Assembly: GCA_025352885.1 (NCBI GenBank)
Contig: JANXRZ010000248.1
Coordinates: 1 to 62,778 of the forward strand
Origin: Pseudomonadota bacterium
GTDB taxonomy: Bacteria; Pseudomonadota; Gammaproteobacteria; Burkholderiales; SG8-39
DNA: 62,778 bases
Direction: 5' to 3'
This document shows positions 52,347-61,947 of the stretch, piece after piece. Under the pieces are notes generated by a model. The model did no database searches and was not told the origin of the DNA. It saw nothing but the letters and a program-made list of their open reading frames with translations. A program made the position numbers and the translations under genes. Within the stretch, counting starts at the first letter, position 1; every line of letters begins with the position of its first letter.

Positions 52347-53318
52347 ATGAGGACAACAGCCGACGCCTTTCGCCTGGTTTTGGCCGCTGCGCTTTGCATG
52401 GCGGGCACCGCCTTCGCACAGGCGTGGCCCTCGAAGCCGGTGCGCATCATCGGCCCCTACGCCCCCGGCGGCACGAATGACATCGCCGCCCGCATCCTTG
52501 CCGAACGCCTTTCCCAGCGGCTGGGGCAGCAGTTCGTCGTCGAGAACAAGCCCGGCGCAAATACACGAATCGCAACCGAATTCGTGGCAAAGAGCGCACC
52601 GGACGGCTACACGCTTTTCCTCTGCGCTGCACCTCACTCCACCAATCCAGGGCTTTACGAAAAACTCCCCTACGACACGATCAAGGACTTCGCGCCGGTG
52701 GTGCATGTCGTCACCGTGCCGCTGTTCTTTCTGGTGCCCGCCGCTTCGCCTGCAAAAACCGTCAAGGACCTGCTCGAGCTGGCGAGAAAAGATCCGGCGC
52801 ATGCCAACGTGGGCAGCCCCGGGAATGGCAGCGCGCCCCACCTCGCCATCGAACTGCTGAACTCCGTGTCCGGCGCCGCGCTCGCCCACATCCCGTACAA
52901 AGGCGACGCGCCGGCTATTCAGGACCTGCTGGGCGGTCGGCTGGGCGCGTCCGTCGATCCGATCGCCCCCGCCCTGCCCCACGTGAAAGCCGGCAAGCTG
53001 CGTGCGATCTCAGTCACGAGCCCACAGCGTTACGCACAGTTGCCGGAGGTGCCGACGCTCGCCGAGCAAGGGTTCCGCGGCGCCGAGGCCTTTGCGTGGT
53101 TCGCGCTCCTTGCCCCCGCGGGAACCAGCGCGGACGTCATCGCAAAACTCAATATGGAAGTCAACGCCGCGCTCAAGCAACCGGACGTCGTGGAAAAACT
53201 TATCGGCCTGGGAATGACGCCGGTTGGCGGAACGCCCGAGCAATTGGGCTCTTTCATTCGCACGGACATCGACAAGTGGACGAAACTCATCCGCGCTCGC
53301 AACATCAAGCCGGACTGA
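52347..53318 (+). CDS. Bug/TctC-family periplasmic solute-binding protein
   Basis: A 323-residue Bug-family binding protein with a signal peptide ending TAFAQA and mature start WPSKPVRIIGPYAPGGTND. NKPGANTRIA, APDGYTL, HIPYKGDAPAIQDL and VGGTPEQLG are family motifs. It begins a series in which Bug genes alternate with CoA-transferase-type genes: dehydrogenase, Bug, CoA-transferase, Bug, racemase, CoA-transferase. This suggests uptake and CoA-activation modules for organic acids. No TctA/B genes accompany it. Confidence 0.92.
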   Translation: MRTTADAFRLVLAAALCMAGTAFAQAWPSKPVRIIGPYAPGGTNDIAARILAERLSQRLGQQFVVENKPGANTRIATEFVAKSAPDGYTLFLCAAPHSTNPGLYEKLPYDTIKDFAPVVHVVTVPLFFLVPAASPAKTVKDLLELARKDPAHANVGSPGNGSAPHLAIELLNSVSGAALAHIPYKGDAPAIQDLLGGRLGASVDPIAPALPHVKAGKLRAISVTSPQRYAQLPEVPTLAEQGFRGAEAFAWFALLAPAGTSADVIAKLNMEVNAALKQPDVVEKLIGLGMTPVGGTPEQLGSFIRTDIDKWTKLIRARNIKPD

Positions 53319-53320
53319 GG

Positions 53321-54538
53321 ATGAGCGAACGGGACGAAACGGCCGGCGGCGGGCCGCTCAAGGGACTGCGGATCCTCGACATCGCGACCATCGTTGCCGC
53401 GCCTTTTGCGGCGGCCTTGCTCGCCGACTACGGCGCCGAAGTGCTCAAGGTCGAGTTACCCTCAGGCGACGGGGCGCGGGGCTTTCCGCCCTTCAAGGAC
53501 GGCAAGTCGCTTTGGTGGAAGGTCACTAATCGCAACAAGAAATTCGTGACCCTCGACCTGCGCAAGCCCGAGGGCATCGAGATCCTGAAAAAATTGCTGC
53601 CGAAGTTCGACGTGCTGGTGGAGAACTTTCGGCCGGGCACGCTCGACCGCTGGGGCCTGTCGAAAGAAGTGCTGTGGGCAATCCGGCCGCGCCTCGTCAT
53701 CCTGCGCGCGACCGGCTTTGGCCAGACGGGGCCTTATCGGGACCGGCCGGGCTTTGCGCGCATCTTCGAAGCGATGGGCGGACTCACCTACATCAGCGGC
53801 GAGCCGGACGGCGAGCCAATGCATGCCGGCTATCCGATCGGTGATGCGGTCGGCGGCGTGTTCGGGGCGCTCGGAATCATGACCGCGCTCTGGAAGCGCG
53901 CGATGGACCGGAACGCGCCCGGCGAAGAGATCGACCTGTCGATGACGGAGGCCACCTTTCGCCTCCTCGAATTCCTCGCCATCGAGCACGACCAGCTTGG
54001 CACCGTGCGCGAGCGCTCAGGCAATGCCAACCAGTATTCCGCGCCCGCCGCTGTCTATCGTACGAAGGACAATCGCTGGGTGTCGCTGGCGGGCTCCACG
54101 AACGTGCTGTACGCCAACAACTGCCGCGCGATCGGCCGCCCGGACCTCATAGCGGATCCGCGCTTCGCGAGCAACGGCTCGCGCACAGAACACAAAGACG
54201 AGCTCAATGCGATTTTCTCTGCCTGGTGTGCGAAGCAGACGCTCAGCGATGTGCTGGCGGCATTCGAACAGGCGCAGGGCACGATCGCCCCGATTTATTC
54301 TATCGACCAGATTTTTGCGGATCCTCAAATGCAGGCCCGGGATGCGATCACCAGCGTGCCCGACAACGACTTCGGCAAAGTGCGCATGCAGAATGTAGTG
54401 CCGCGCTTCGTAAACGATCCCGGGCGAGTACGCTCCACCGGCGGGTCGATCGGGCAGGACAACGCCGAGGTCTATGGTAAGTGGCTCGAACTGAGTGTGG
54501 ATGAACAGGCACGGTTGAAACAGGCAGGGGTGATCTGA
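53321..54538 (+). CDS. Family III (CaiB/BaiF) CoA-transferase-like protein without catalytic Asp
   Basis: A 405-residue family III CoA-transferase. [45 protein letters not shown] and [15 protein letters not shown] are hallmarks. The position after PGF, normally the catalytic Asp that forms the acyl-anhydride/CoA-thioester, is A146. The C-terminal half (EIDLSMTEATFRLLE, IYSIDQIFADPQMQARD) is standard. It starts two bases after the Bug gene and shares a base with the next Bug start (TGATG). The paralog at 56663 has the same change, so it is not a sequencing error. Confidence 0.9.
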   Translation: MSERDETAGGGPLKGLRILDIATIVAAPFAAALLADYGAEVLKVELPSGDGARGFPPFKDGKSLWWKVTNRNKKFVTLDLRKPEGIEILKKLLPKFDVLVENFRPGTLDRWGLSKEVLWAIRPRLVILRATGFGQTGPYRDRPGFARIFEAMGGLTYISGEPDGEPMHAGYPIGDAVGGVFGALGIMTALWKRAMDRNAPGEEIDLSMTEATFRLLEFLAIEHDQLGTVRERSGNANQYSAPAAVYRTKDNRWVSLAGSTNVLYANNCRAIGRPDLIADPRFASNGSRTEHKDELNAIFSAWCAKQTLSDVLAAFEQAQGTIAPIYSIDQIFADPQMQARDAITSVPDNDFGKVRMQNVVPRFVNDPGRVRSTGGSIGQDNAEVYGKWLELSVDEQARLKQAGVI

Positions 54539-55500
54539 TGAAGGCTCGCATAGGAATTCTCACGATTGCGCTCGCGACCTCGCAAGCGCTTGCCCAAAGC
54601 GCCCTTCCTTCCAAGCCGATGCGCATCATCGTGCCGTTTGCAGCTGGCGGTGCAACCGATGTGCTCGCCAGAGTCATCGCCGCCCCGCTCGGGGAGAAAA
54701 TCGGCCATGCCGTCATCGTCGAAAACCGGCTCGGCGCCAACGGCTCGATCGGCAGCGACGCGGTTGCCAAATCAGCCCCCGACGGCACGACGCTGCTCAT
54801 GGGGACGATCGCGACGCACAGCATCCAGCCGGCGCTGGGCATGAAACTGCCTTACAACCCGGACAAGGATTTCGTCCCGGTGGTGCAGGCGGCTTCGCAA
54901 CCTTATGCCGTTGTGGCGAACCCCGGCTTTGCGCCGAACACGATGCGCGAACTTGCGGCGCTTGCGCGCCGGGAGCCGAACAAGATCACCTACGCGAGTG
55001 CCGCAAAGGGCACTGCTGCGCACCTGTTTGCCGAGTTGTTCGCAGCGCAAGCCGACGTCCAGTTCGTCGCGGTTCATTACAAAGGTGCGGCGCCGGCGAT
55101 GAACGACGTGATGGGCGGCCATGTGCCTTTCACGTTCGACGTCGTGCTCACGACGCTCAGCCAGATCAAGGCCGGCAAGCTGAAAGCGCTTGCGGTGACG
55201 AGCGAGCGCCGGTCGCCCGCGCTGCCGGACGTCCCGACGATCGCGGAATCCGGATTCCCAGGCTACAACGCGGTCGGCTGGAACGGGCTCTTTGCGCCCG
55301 GCGCGACGCCGCGCGAAGTCGTGGCGCGGCTCGCCATGGAGGTGAGCGCGATCCTCAACCGGCCCGAAGTGCGCGAGAAGATTGCGGCCCAAGGCGCCGA
55401 CGTGGTGGGCGGCACGCCAGAGCAGTTCGCGGCGTTCATTCGCGCCGACACCGCGAAGTGGGCGCAACTCATCAAGAAGCAGCACATCACCCCCGACTGA
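54538..55500 (+). CDS. Bug/TctC-family periplasmic solute-binding protein
   Basis: A 320-residue Bug protein. Signal peptide MKARIGILTIALATSQALA is followed by LPSKPMRIIVPFAAGGATD. NRLGANGSIGSD, APDGTTLL, HYKGAAPAMNDVMGGH and ALPDVPTIAESGFPGY are family motifs. Start overlaps the CoA-transferase stop (TGATG), so both are co-translated. Not closely similar to the Bug protein at 52347, which suggests different ligands. Confidence 0.92.
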   Translation: MKARIGILTIALATSQALAQSALPSKPMRIIVPFAAGGATDVLARVIAAPLGEKIGHAVIVENRLGANGSIGSDAVAKSAPDGTTLLMGTIATHSIQPALGMKLPYNPDKDFVPVVQAASQPYAVVANPGFAPNTMRELAALARREPNKITYASAAKGTAAHLFAELFAAQADVQFVAVHYKGAAPAMNDVMGGHVPFTFDVVLTTLSQIKAGKLKALAVTSERRSPALPDVPTIAESGFPGYNAVGWNGLFAPGATPREVVARLAMEVSAILNRPEVREKIAAQGADVVGGTPEQFAAFIRADTAKWAQLIKKQHITPD

Positions 55501-55512
55501 ACAGGACGCCCC

Positions 55513-56670
55513 ATGGGACCGCTTACCGGAATCAAAGTCATCGAGTTCGAGGCGATCGGCCCCGGGCCGTTCTGCGGAATGATGCTGGCCGACATGGGCG
55601 CCGACGTGCTGGTCATTGACCGGGCCGGCTCGTCGGACCTCGGCCTCAATCGCGAACGCTGGTACGACACCATGATGCGCGGGCGGCGCTCGGTGACGCT
55701 CGACATGAAGTCGAAAAGCGGCGCAGAAGCGGCGCTGGAACTGATCGCCAAGGCCGATGCGCTGATCGAAGGGTTTCGGCCCGGCGTCATGGAGCGGCTG
55801 GGCGTGGGGCCGGAAAAAGCACTCGCCAGGAATCCGAAGCTTGTTTACGGACGCATGACCGGCTGGGGCCAGGACGGACCAATGGCGCCGCGTGCCGGGC
55901 ACGACATCAACTACATTGCGCTGGCCGGCCCTCTCGCCGCAATCGGCCGTGCGCACGAAGCGCCCGTCCCACCACTCAACCTGGTCGGGGATTTCGGCGG
56001 TGGCGGCATGCTGTTGGCTTTCGGGATCGCGGCGGCGCTGGTCGAAGCGCAGCGCTCGGGCAAGGGACAGGTCGTCGACGCGGCAATGTGCGAAGGCGCT
56101 TCACTGCTCTCCACCATGTTCCACGGCATGCTCGCGTCCAAACGCTGGGCCGAGCAAAGGGGCTCGAACCACCTGGACACGGGCGCCCCGTGGTACGGAA
56201 CCTATGAGACAAAAGACGGCAAGCATGTCTCGATCGGCTCGATCGAGGGCCGGTTCTACGCCGAGCTGTTGGAGCGGCTCGGGATCAGCGGCGAAGACTT
56301 GCCCAAGCAGCACGACCGTGCAGGCTGGCCGAAGCTCGCCGCCCGTTATGCCGTCGCCTTCAAAACTAAAACACGAGACGAATGGTGCACGGTCTTCGAG
56401 GGGTCGGACGCGTGTTTTGCGCCGGTGCTGACCTGGACCGAGGCTTACGAGCATCCGCACAACGTCCAGAGGAAGAGCTTTGTCGAAGTCGGCGGCGTGA
56501 AGCAACCGGCGCCGGCGCCGCGTTTCTCGCGCACGCCCGGAGAAGTAAAGCGCAAACCGCCCGAGCGAGGTGAAGGCGGCGCCCAGGCGCTGGCCGACTG
56601 GGGGTTCAGGCAGGAAGACCTCGAGCGGCTGAAAACGCTTGGGCTGGGCTGGGCGGGCACCGGTGGCTGA
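55513..56670 (+). CDS. Alpha-methylacyl-CoA racemase-like protein
   Basis: A 385-residue family III protein of the racemase branch. The catalytic set of the mycobacterial enzyme (His126, Asp156, Glu241) is matched with an offset of four: H130 in RAGHDINY, D160 in [10 protein letters not shown] and E245 in IGSIEGRF. Such enzymes epimerise 2-methylacyl-CoA so that it can enter beta-oxidation, which fits degradation of methyl-branched or isoprenoid chains. It lies between a Bug gene and a CoA-transferase gene and overlaps the latter by 8 bases. Confidence 0.92.
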   Translation: MGPLTGIKVIEFEAIGPGPFCGMMLADMGADVLVIDRAGSSDLGLNRERWYDTMMRGRRSVTLDMKSKSGAEAALELIAKADALIEGFRPGVMERLGVGPEKALARNPKLVYGRMTGWGQDGPMAPRAGHDINYIALAGPLAAIGRAHEAPVPPLNLVGDFGGGGMLLAFGIAAALVEAQRSGKGQVVDAAMCEGASLLSTMFHGMLASKRWAEQRGSNHLDTGAPWYGTYETKDGKHVSIGSIEGRFYAELLERLGISGEDLPKQHDRAGWPKLAARYAVAFKTKTRDEWCTVFEGSDACFAPVLTWTEAYEHPHNVQRKSFVEVGGVKQPAPAPRFSRTPGEVKRKPPERGEGGAQALADWGFRQEDLERLKTLGLGWAGTGG

Positions 56671-57871
56671 AGCACCAGTCGAAGGCCCTCTCGCGGGTTT
56701 GCGCGTTCTCGACATTTCGAACGTCATCGCCGGCCCTTTCGCCGCCGGGATGTTGGGAGATTTCGGGGCCGACGTGCTGAAAGTGGAGCTGCCCTCGGGC
56801 GATCCATGCCGCGCGATCCCGCCGCACAAGGACGGCAAGCCGCTGATCTGGAAAGTGACCAACCGCAACAAGAAAGCGATCACGCTCGACCTGCGCAAGC
56901 CCGAGGGCATCACCCTCTTCAAGCAGCTGCTGCCGCGCTTCGATGTGCTGATCGAGAATTACCGGCCCGGCACGCTCGACAAGTGGGGCCTGGACAAGGC
57001 CACGCTCTGGGCGCTTGCGCCCAAGCTCACCATTCTGAGACTGACGGGATTCGGCCAGACCGGGCCCTATCGCAACTTCCCGGGATTCGCGCGCCTCTTC
57101 GAAGCGTATTCGGGGCTCACCTATATCACCGGCCAGCGGGACGGCCCGCCCCTGCACCCCGGCTATCCGATCGGCGACCCGATCGCCGGCGTGTTTGGCG
57201 CCTTCAGCGTGGTTACCGCCTTGTGCCATCGCCTGAAGCATCCGGACTCGCCTGGGCAGGAGATCGACCTTTCCGCGACCGAGGCCATGCTGCGACTCCT
57301 GGAAGTGCTGCCGATCGAATACGACCAGCTTGGGCAAGTGCATGAGCGCATCGGCAACGACAATGCATATGTCGCGCCGGCGAATATCTTTTCGACCGCC
57401 GACGGGCACTGGGTCACCTTCACCTGCGCCACGCAAAACATCTTCGAGCGCTTTGCCGCGCTCATGGGACGGCCGGATCTGGTCAAGGATCCGCGCTTTG
57501 CAGGAAACGCGGCGCGCGTGAAGAATCGCATCGAGATCGACGCTTATGCGGCCGAGTGGGTCGGCGCAAGGCCGCTCGCGGTGGTGATCGAGAAGCTGAA
57601 CGAGGCGGGCGTTTCTGCGGCGCCGATCTACAGCAACAGGCAGATCGTCGAAGACCCGCATTTCATTGAGCGCGAGGCGGTGACGTCGGTACCCGACCCG
57701 GATTTCGGCTCCGTGAAAATGCCCGGCGTGGTGCCTCGGTTTTCCGCAACCCCCGGTTCGATCCGCTCGACCGGACCCGCGCTGGGTGCGCACAACGCGG
57801 AGATTTATGGCGACTGGCTCGGGCTCGCCCCCGCGGAACGCGAGCGCTTGCGTGAAAAAGGCGTGATCTGA
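56663..57871 (+). CDS. Family III (CaiB/BaiF) CoA-transferase-like protein without catalytic Asp
   Basis: A 402-residue paralog of the protein at 53321. [32 protein letters not shown] and [15 protein letters not shown] are present, and the residue after PGF is A143 where active enzymes have Asp. GTG 56663 was chosen because it lies just before the conserved N-terminus; upstream alternatives are a TTG further inside the racemase gene. It overlaps the racemase gene by 8 bases and ends the IclR-linked operon. Confidence 0.9.
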   Translation: MAEAPVEGPLAGLRVLDISNVIAGPFAAGMLGDFGADVLKVELPSGDPCRAIPPHKDGKPLIWKVTNRNKKAITLDLRKPEGITLFKQLLPRFDVLIENYRPGTLDKWGLDKATLWALAPKLTILRLTGFGQTGPYRNFPGFARLFEAYSGLTYITGQRDGPPLHPGYPIGDPIAGVFGAFSVVTALCHRLKHPDSPGQEIDLSATEAMLRLLEVLPIEYDQLGQVHERIGNDNAYVAPANIFSTADGHWVTFTCATQNIFERFAALMGRPDLVKDPRFAGNAARVKNRIEIDAYAAEWVGARPLAVVIEKLNEAGVSAAPIYSNRQIVEDPHFIEREAVTSVPDPDFGSVKMPGVVPRFSATPGSIRSTGPALGAHNAEIYGDWLGLAPAERERLREKGVI

Positions 57872-57882
57872 CGCTCGATCAG

Positions 57883-57910
57883 GCAACGTGCACCCCGGAT
57901 GCTGCGTTGC
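57883..57910 (+). other. Candidate hairpin after the CoA-transferase operon
   Basis: GCAACG (57883-57888) pairs with CGTTGC (57905-57910), with an inner GCA/TGC pairing around CCCCGGA. It lies 12 bases after the CoA-transferase stop and before the phosphate genes. No U-tract follows, so a terminator role is uncertain. No Pho box is visible in the gap 57872-57971. Confidence 0.4.
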
Positions 57911-57971
57911 GGGTAACATTGCGGCCTCGGTGTTTCGTTTTGCCTGTTCGGCCCATCCCCAAGAGGTTCCC

Positions 57972-58598
57972 ATGCTCTCCCGCCTGATGCCCCGCGAAGG
58001 AAATTTCTTCGAGCTGTTCAACGCCCATGCGGAGCAGATCGTGATCGGCAGCCGCGAGCTTGAATTGATGATGAGGGAATTCAAGGACCTCGAGGCGCGC
58101 GCCCAGGGCATCGACATTGCCGAGCGCGCCGCGGACAAGATCACGCACGAAACGATCGCGCTCCTGCACAAGACGTTCATCACGCCGCTTGACCGTGACC
58201 AGATCCACCAGCTGATCACCAACATGGACGACGTGCTCGACCTCATGCAGGACGTTGCGGAATCCGTGGTGCTCTACGACATCCGCCACATTACCCCCGA
58301 AGCCAAGCAGCTTGGGGAGATCTGCCAGATGAGCTGCGAGCGCGTGAAGGTTGCCGTCGGCCTGCTCTCGAACCTGCGCAACCCCGAGGCGATCCTCAAG
58401 ACCTGTGAGGAGATCGACCGGCTGGAGTCGGATGCAGACCGCGTCATGCGCTCGGCGATGTCCAAGCTCTTTCGCGACGAGTCCGACGTCAAGCAGTTGA
58501 TCAAGTTGCGCACGATCTACGACCTGCTCGAGGAGATCACGGACCGCTGCGAGGACGTGGCGAACATCATCGAAGGCATCGTGCTGGAGAATTCGTAG
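57972..58598 (+). CDS. DUF47 family phosphate transport regulator (PhoU-like)
   Basis: A 208-residue, mostly helical PhoU-like protein of the DUF47 family. MPREGNFFELFNAHAEQIV, ADKITHETIALLHKTFITPLDRDQIHQLI and the final EITDRCEDVANIIEGIVLE are the family signature, including the acidic metal-contacting residues (D, E) at both helix bundles. It starts seven bases upstream of pit after its stop and is normally its accessory regulator. ATG 57972 was chosen because the family begins there (MLSRLMPREG). Confidence 0.93.
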   Translation: MLSRLMPREGNFFELFNAHAEQIVIGSRELELMMREFKDLEARAQGIDIAERAADKITHETIALLHKTFITPLDRDQIHQLITNMDDVLDLMQDVAESVVLYDIRHITPEAKQLGEICQMSCERVKVAVGLLSNLRNPEAILKTCEEIDRLESDADRVMRSAMSKLFRDESDVKQLIKLRTIYDLLEEITDRCEDVANIIEGIVLENS

Positions 58599-58605
58599 GC
58601 ACGCG

Positions 58606-59616
58606 ATGGAAGTCCTGAGCATCAGCCTGTGGGTCGTGGTGGTCCTGATCGTCGTCGCCCTCGCGTTCGACTTCATGAACGGGTTCCATGACGCGGCCAA
58701 CTCGATCGCGACCGTGGTTTCGACCCGGGTGCTCAAGCCCCACCAGGCCGTGCTCATGGCGGCCTTCTTCAACTTCGCCGCCATCTTCATCTTTCATTTC
58801 AAGGTGGCCACGACCGTGGGCAGCGGCATCATCGACCAGGGCATCGTCGATCACTACGTCATCTTCGGCGCGCTCGTCGGCGCGATCATCTGGAACATCG
58901 TGACGTGGTACTACGGGATCCCTTCTTCCTCATCGCACGCGTTGATCGGGGGCTTGGTCGGGGCAGCGGTCGCCAAGGCCGGGACCTGGGCGCTGATCCC
59001 CGCCGGGATCTGGAAAACGGTGGCATTCATCCTGGTGTCGCCGCTGCTCGGATTCCTGCTCGGCACTCTCCTCATGCTGGCCGTCTCGTGGATCTTCGTT
59101 CGCTCGACGCCGAGCCGGGTCGACCGCTGGTTCCGGCGCCTGCAACTCGTGTCGGCATCGCTCTACAGTCTGGGCCATGGCGGCAACGATGCGCAAAAGA
59201 CCGCCGGCATCATCTGGATGCTGCTCATCGCGGCGGGCTACCTGAAGACTTCGGACCCCTTCCCCATGTGGGTCGCCGTCCTCTGCTACATCACGATCGC
59301 GCTTGGGACCATGTTCGGCGGCTGGCGGATCGTCAAGACCATGGGCCAAAAGATCACCAAGCTCAAGCCAGTGGGCGGCTTCTGTGCAGAGACCGGCGGT
59401 GCGATCACCTTGTTCCTTGCCACGTCGCTTGGCATCCCGGTTTCGACCACCCACACGATCACCGGCGCAATCGTCGGGGTAGGGTCCTCCCAGAACGTGG
59501 CCGCGGTGCGCTGGGGTATTGCCGGCAACATCGTCTGGGCCTGGGTCCTGACCATCCCGTGCTCCGCGTTCATGGCCGGCATCGCCTGGTACCTCGGCCG
59601 CATGCTGCTCGCCTGA
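58606..59616 (+). CDS. pit: PiT-family inorganic phosphate transporter
   Basis: A 336-residue low-affinity phosphate:cation symporter with 9-10 membrane helices. The duplicated phosphate motif appears as FDFMNGFHDAANSIATVVST near residue 25 and SLGHGGNDAQKTAGIIWM near residue 190. Length is on the short side of the family, without the long cytoplasmic loop of E. coli PitA. Its gene begins 7 bases after the DUF47 gene, the common pairing. Confidence 0.94.
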   Translation: MEVLSISLWVVVVLIVVALAFDFMNGFHDAANSIATVVSTRVLKPHQAVLMAAFFNFAAIFIFHFKVATTVGSGIIDQGIVDHYVIFGALVGAIIWNIVTWYYGIPSSSSHALIGGLVGAAVAKAGTWALIPAGIWKTVAFILVSPLLGFLLGTLLMLAVSWIFVRSTPSRVDRWFRRLQLVSASLYSLGHGGNDAQKTAGIIWMLLIAAGYLKTSDPFPMWVAVLCYITIALGTMFGGWRIVKTMGQKITKLKPVGGFCAETGGAITLFLATSLGIPVSTTHTITGAIVGVGSSQNVAAVRWGIAGNIVWAWVLTIPCSAFMAGIAWYLGRMLLA

Positions 59617-59640
59617 TCGGTCGCTGCAAGGCTCCCCCTG

Positions 59641-60444
59641 ATGGAAACCGTCTTCTTCTGGCTGTCGAAGATCGTATGGACTGTCATCGCGCCTGACAGC
59701 CTGCTGGTGCTGCTGGTAGTGACGTCCTGGGTGCTGCTGTTAAGAGGCGCCACGCGATGGGCCAGGCGAGTGCTGACCGCCGTCGTTATCGCAATGGCGC
59801 TGCTGGCGCTTGTGCCACTGGGCGAATGGGTGCTCTATCCGCTCGAGGCCCGGTTCCCGCCCAACCCACAGCTGCCCGAGAAAGTCACAGGCATCATCGT
59901 CCTGGGCGGCGCCGAGGATCCGCTGCGTACCGCGGCTTGGGACCAGGTGGTGGTCAACGATGCGGCCGAGCGCTTCCTGGCATCCATGGCGCTGGCGCGC
60001 AGGTATCCGGACGCGAAAGTCCTCTTCACTTCCGGGAGCGGGAGCGTTCTCGACCAAGTGCATAAGGGCGCCGATGTCGCGCGCAAGCTGTATGCGGAGC
60101 AAGGGCTTGACGCCGCGCGCATCGTGTACGAAAGCGAGTCGCGGAACACCGTGGAAAACGTCGTCCTCAGCAAGGCGATTGTGAAACCGAAGCCCGGCGA
60201 GACCTGGATCCTCCTCACGTCGGCTTTTCACATGCCCCGGTCGGTTGGCATCTTTTGCAAGGTGGGTTGGCCGGTTATCGCCTACCCGGTGGACCATCGT
60301 ACGGTGCGCGGATACCTGCTGCGGATCGACACCGGGCTGCTGGGCAATCTCGACAAGGTGAGCGTAGGCATAAAGGAATGGATCGGCCTCGTTGCCTACT
60401 ACTTCACCGGGAAGACATCGGCCTTGTTCCCTTCCGGTTGCTGA
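59641..60444 (+). CDS. DUF218 (YdcF/ElyC-like) membrane protein
   Basis: A 267-residue protein with two N-terminal membrane helices (residues 15-35 and 43-63) and a DUF218 domain beginning with TGIIVLGGAEDPL. YESESRNTVENVVLSKAI and LLTSAFHMPRSVGIF are further family motifs. E. coli ElyC of this family affects envelope biogenesis and peptidoglycan precursor stability. The gene starts 24 bases after pit and ends the plus-strand run before the polysaccharide locus, so an envelope role is reasonable. Confidence 0.9.
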   Translation: METVFFWLSKIVWTVIAPDSLLVLLVVTSWVLLLRGATRWARRVLTAVVIAMALLALVPLGEWVLYPLEARFPPNPQLPEKVTGIIVLGGAEDPLRTAAWDQVVVNDAAERFLASMALARRYPDAKVLFTSGSGSVLDQVHKGADVARKLYAEQGLDAARIVYESESRNTVENVVLSKAIVKPKPGETWILLTSAFHMPRSVGIFCKVGWPVIAYPVDHRTVRGYLLRIDTGLLGNLDKVSVGIKEWIGLVAYYFTGKTSALFPSGC

Positions 60445-60467
60445 CTTTCTTTAACTTTCATTTATGT

Positions 60468-60490
60468 AGAGCCAATACCCAAGCGGCTCT
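60468..60490. terminator. Weak bidirectional hairpin between convergent genes
   Basis: AGAGCC (60468-60473) and GGCTCT (60485-60490) form a 6-bp stem with an 11-base loop in the 63-base gap between convergent genes. A/T-rich flanks lie on both sides but no clean U-tract. Confidence 0.35.
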
Positions 60491-60507
60491 CAGGCCTTCT
60501 CTCTTTC

Positions 60508-61947
60508 TTATTTTGACAAATAGCCTGGCACGTCTGCACCGCCCCTGCGAAGGTTGAGCGCAAGCCAGCCGAACGCCAGCAGGACCATGAACGCGAACGC
60601 ATTCGCGGGTATTTGCAGGTTGAAATCGACCGTGCTGTGGATCCCGATCGCGGTCACGCCCATGACGACGGCAAACCCCATGCCGCGGGCGAGCGGATCC
60701 CGCCGACGCACCTGGGCAAGGAGTGCGGCGCCGAGCGGCATCAGCACGAACAAGCCAATGATTCCCAAACCGATTGCGCCAGTGTCGGTCAGGAACTGCA
60801 CATAATCGTTGTGCACGTAGTCGAAGAACGGGAGGATGTCCTCGCTCCGATACCGGCTGAACGCCGTGTAGAACGTCCCCGGGCCCGACCCGAACAGTGG
60901 ATAGGCGCGATAGATGGCGAGCGCCTGGCCGCTGGGATCGACCCGTTCCTCGACATCCTGCCGGGTGGTTTCCTCGATCCGCTGGACCGTTTTCTCGACG
61001 CCGAACCATGCGCCGACGATGAAGACGTCCATGATGATGAGGCTGGAGATCAGGATCACGGTGCTGCGCGTTGCGTGCCTCGATAAAACAAGGCCAATCG
61101 CCCCCGCCACTAGCAGCGAGGAGAAGAACGCGGTGTTGCCCATGCGCGAACGGGTCATCACCAGGGCGATGACCATCACTATCAGGAAGATCCGCAGAGG
61201 CGCCTTGCGGCTGAGCACCACGCTCGCCACGTCGCGCGCGAAGCGCCTCCAGCTGCGCCGGCCCGTGTCCTCCAGGTCGGCGATCAGGAGCCCGATCCCG
61301 ACCGCCAGGGCGATCTCGAGAAATCCGGCAAGGTGGTTGCGGTTGACGAACCCGCCGCTTGCCTGGGCCGCGTGGGTCACGCGCGCGCCGAAGAGGACGA
61401 GGTCTTCGCCCGACAGGTGCATCAGCCCGCCGTAAACCGCCTGCAGGAGGCCGCTGAACACGAGCCAGTAGGCGACCAGGCGGAGGCGCGAGCGGTCCCG
61501 GCACAACACGATGGTGAGGAAGAATGCTGTCGCGTAAGCGCAGCTTTTGAGCCAGAAGACGAAGCTCGAATCCGGGTCGACGGACAGGTAGGCCGTCGCC
61601 CCACCGTTCGCTCCGTAGTCCGCGACAAGCGCATGCACCTTGGCGGCTTCGGGCGACAGGACGCCGACCAAGGCGGCGGGCAGGGGTACCCAGTGGAACG
61701 CGAGGTACGCGAGCCAGGCGGTGAGGAGCGCGAAGGCCGGCCAGGCCTGGATGAGCACACCGGAGACGCGAAACTCGTTCCGGACCCAGCCGATCAGCCA
61801 GCAGATCGCAGCCGCAAACACTCCCGTCTCCAGGATCCCCCATGCCCACGCCCGGTTGCTGCCCAAGGGGAACGGCGCCCAGACAATCAATCCGATGAAG
61901 AGGCAAAGCGCGATCCGCTCGAACACGGGCGCGTGCCGCCGCGTCAT
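60508..61947 (-). CDS. O-antigen ligase/polymerase-like membrane protein (Wzy_C family)
   Basis: A 479-residue membrane protein with about 10-12 hydrophobic segments. A large periplasmic loop near residues 320-400 carries YRAYPLFGSGPGTFYTAFSRY and HNDYVQFLTDTG, the Wzy_C (O-antigen ligase) pattern, and GGFVNRNHLAGFLE precedes it. It would polymerise or ligate polysaccharide repeat units at the periplasmic face. The ATG shares a base with the phosphatase stop (TGATG). Together with the two upstream genes it forms the end of an exopolysaccharide operon. Confidence 0.9.
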   Translation of the reverse strand: MTRRHAPVFERIALCLFIGLIVWAPFPLGSNRAWAWGILETGVFAAAICWLIGWVRNEFRVSGVLIQAWPAFALLTAWLAYLAFHWVPLPAALVGVLSPEAAKVHALVADYGANGGATAYLSVDPDSSFVFWLKSCAYATAFFLTIVLCRDRSRLRLVAYWLVFSGLLQAVYGGLMHLSGEDLVLFGARVTHAAQASGGFVNRNHLAGFLEIALAVGIGLLIADLEDTGRRSWRRFARDVASVVLSRKAPLRIFLIVMVIALVMTRSRMGNTAFFSSLLVAGAIGLVLSRHATRSTVILISSLIIMDVFIVGAWFGVEKTVQRIEETTRQDVEERVDPSGQALAIYRAYPLFGSGPGTFYTAFSRYRSEDILPFFDYVHNDYVQFLTDTGAIGLGIIGLFVLMPLGAALLAQVRRRDPLARGMGFAVVMGVTAIGIHSTVDFNLQIPANAFAFMVLLAFGWLALNLRRGGADVPGYLSK

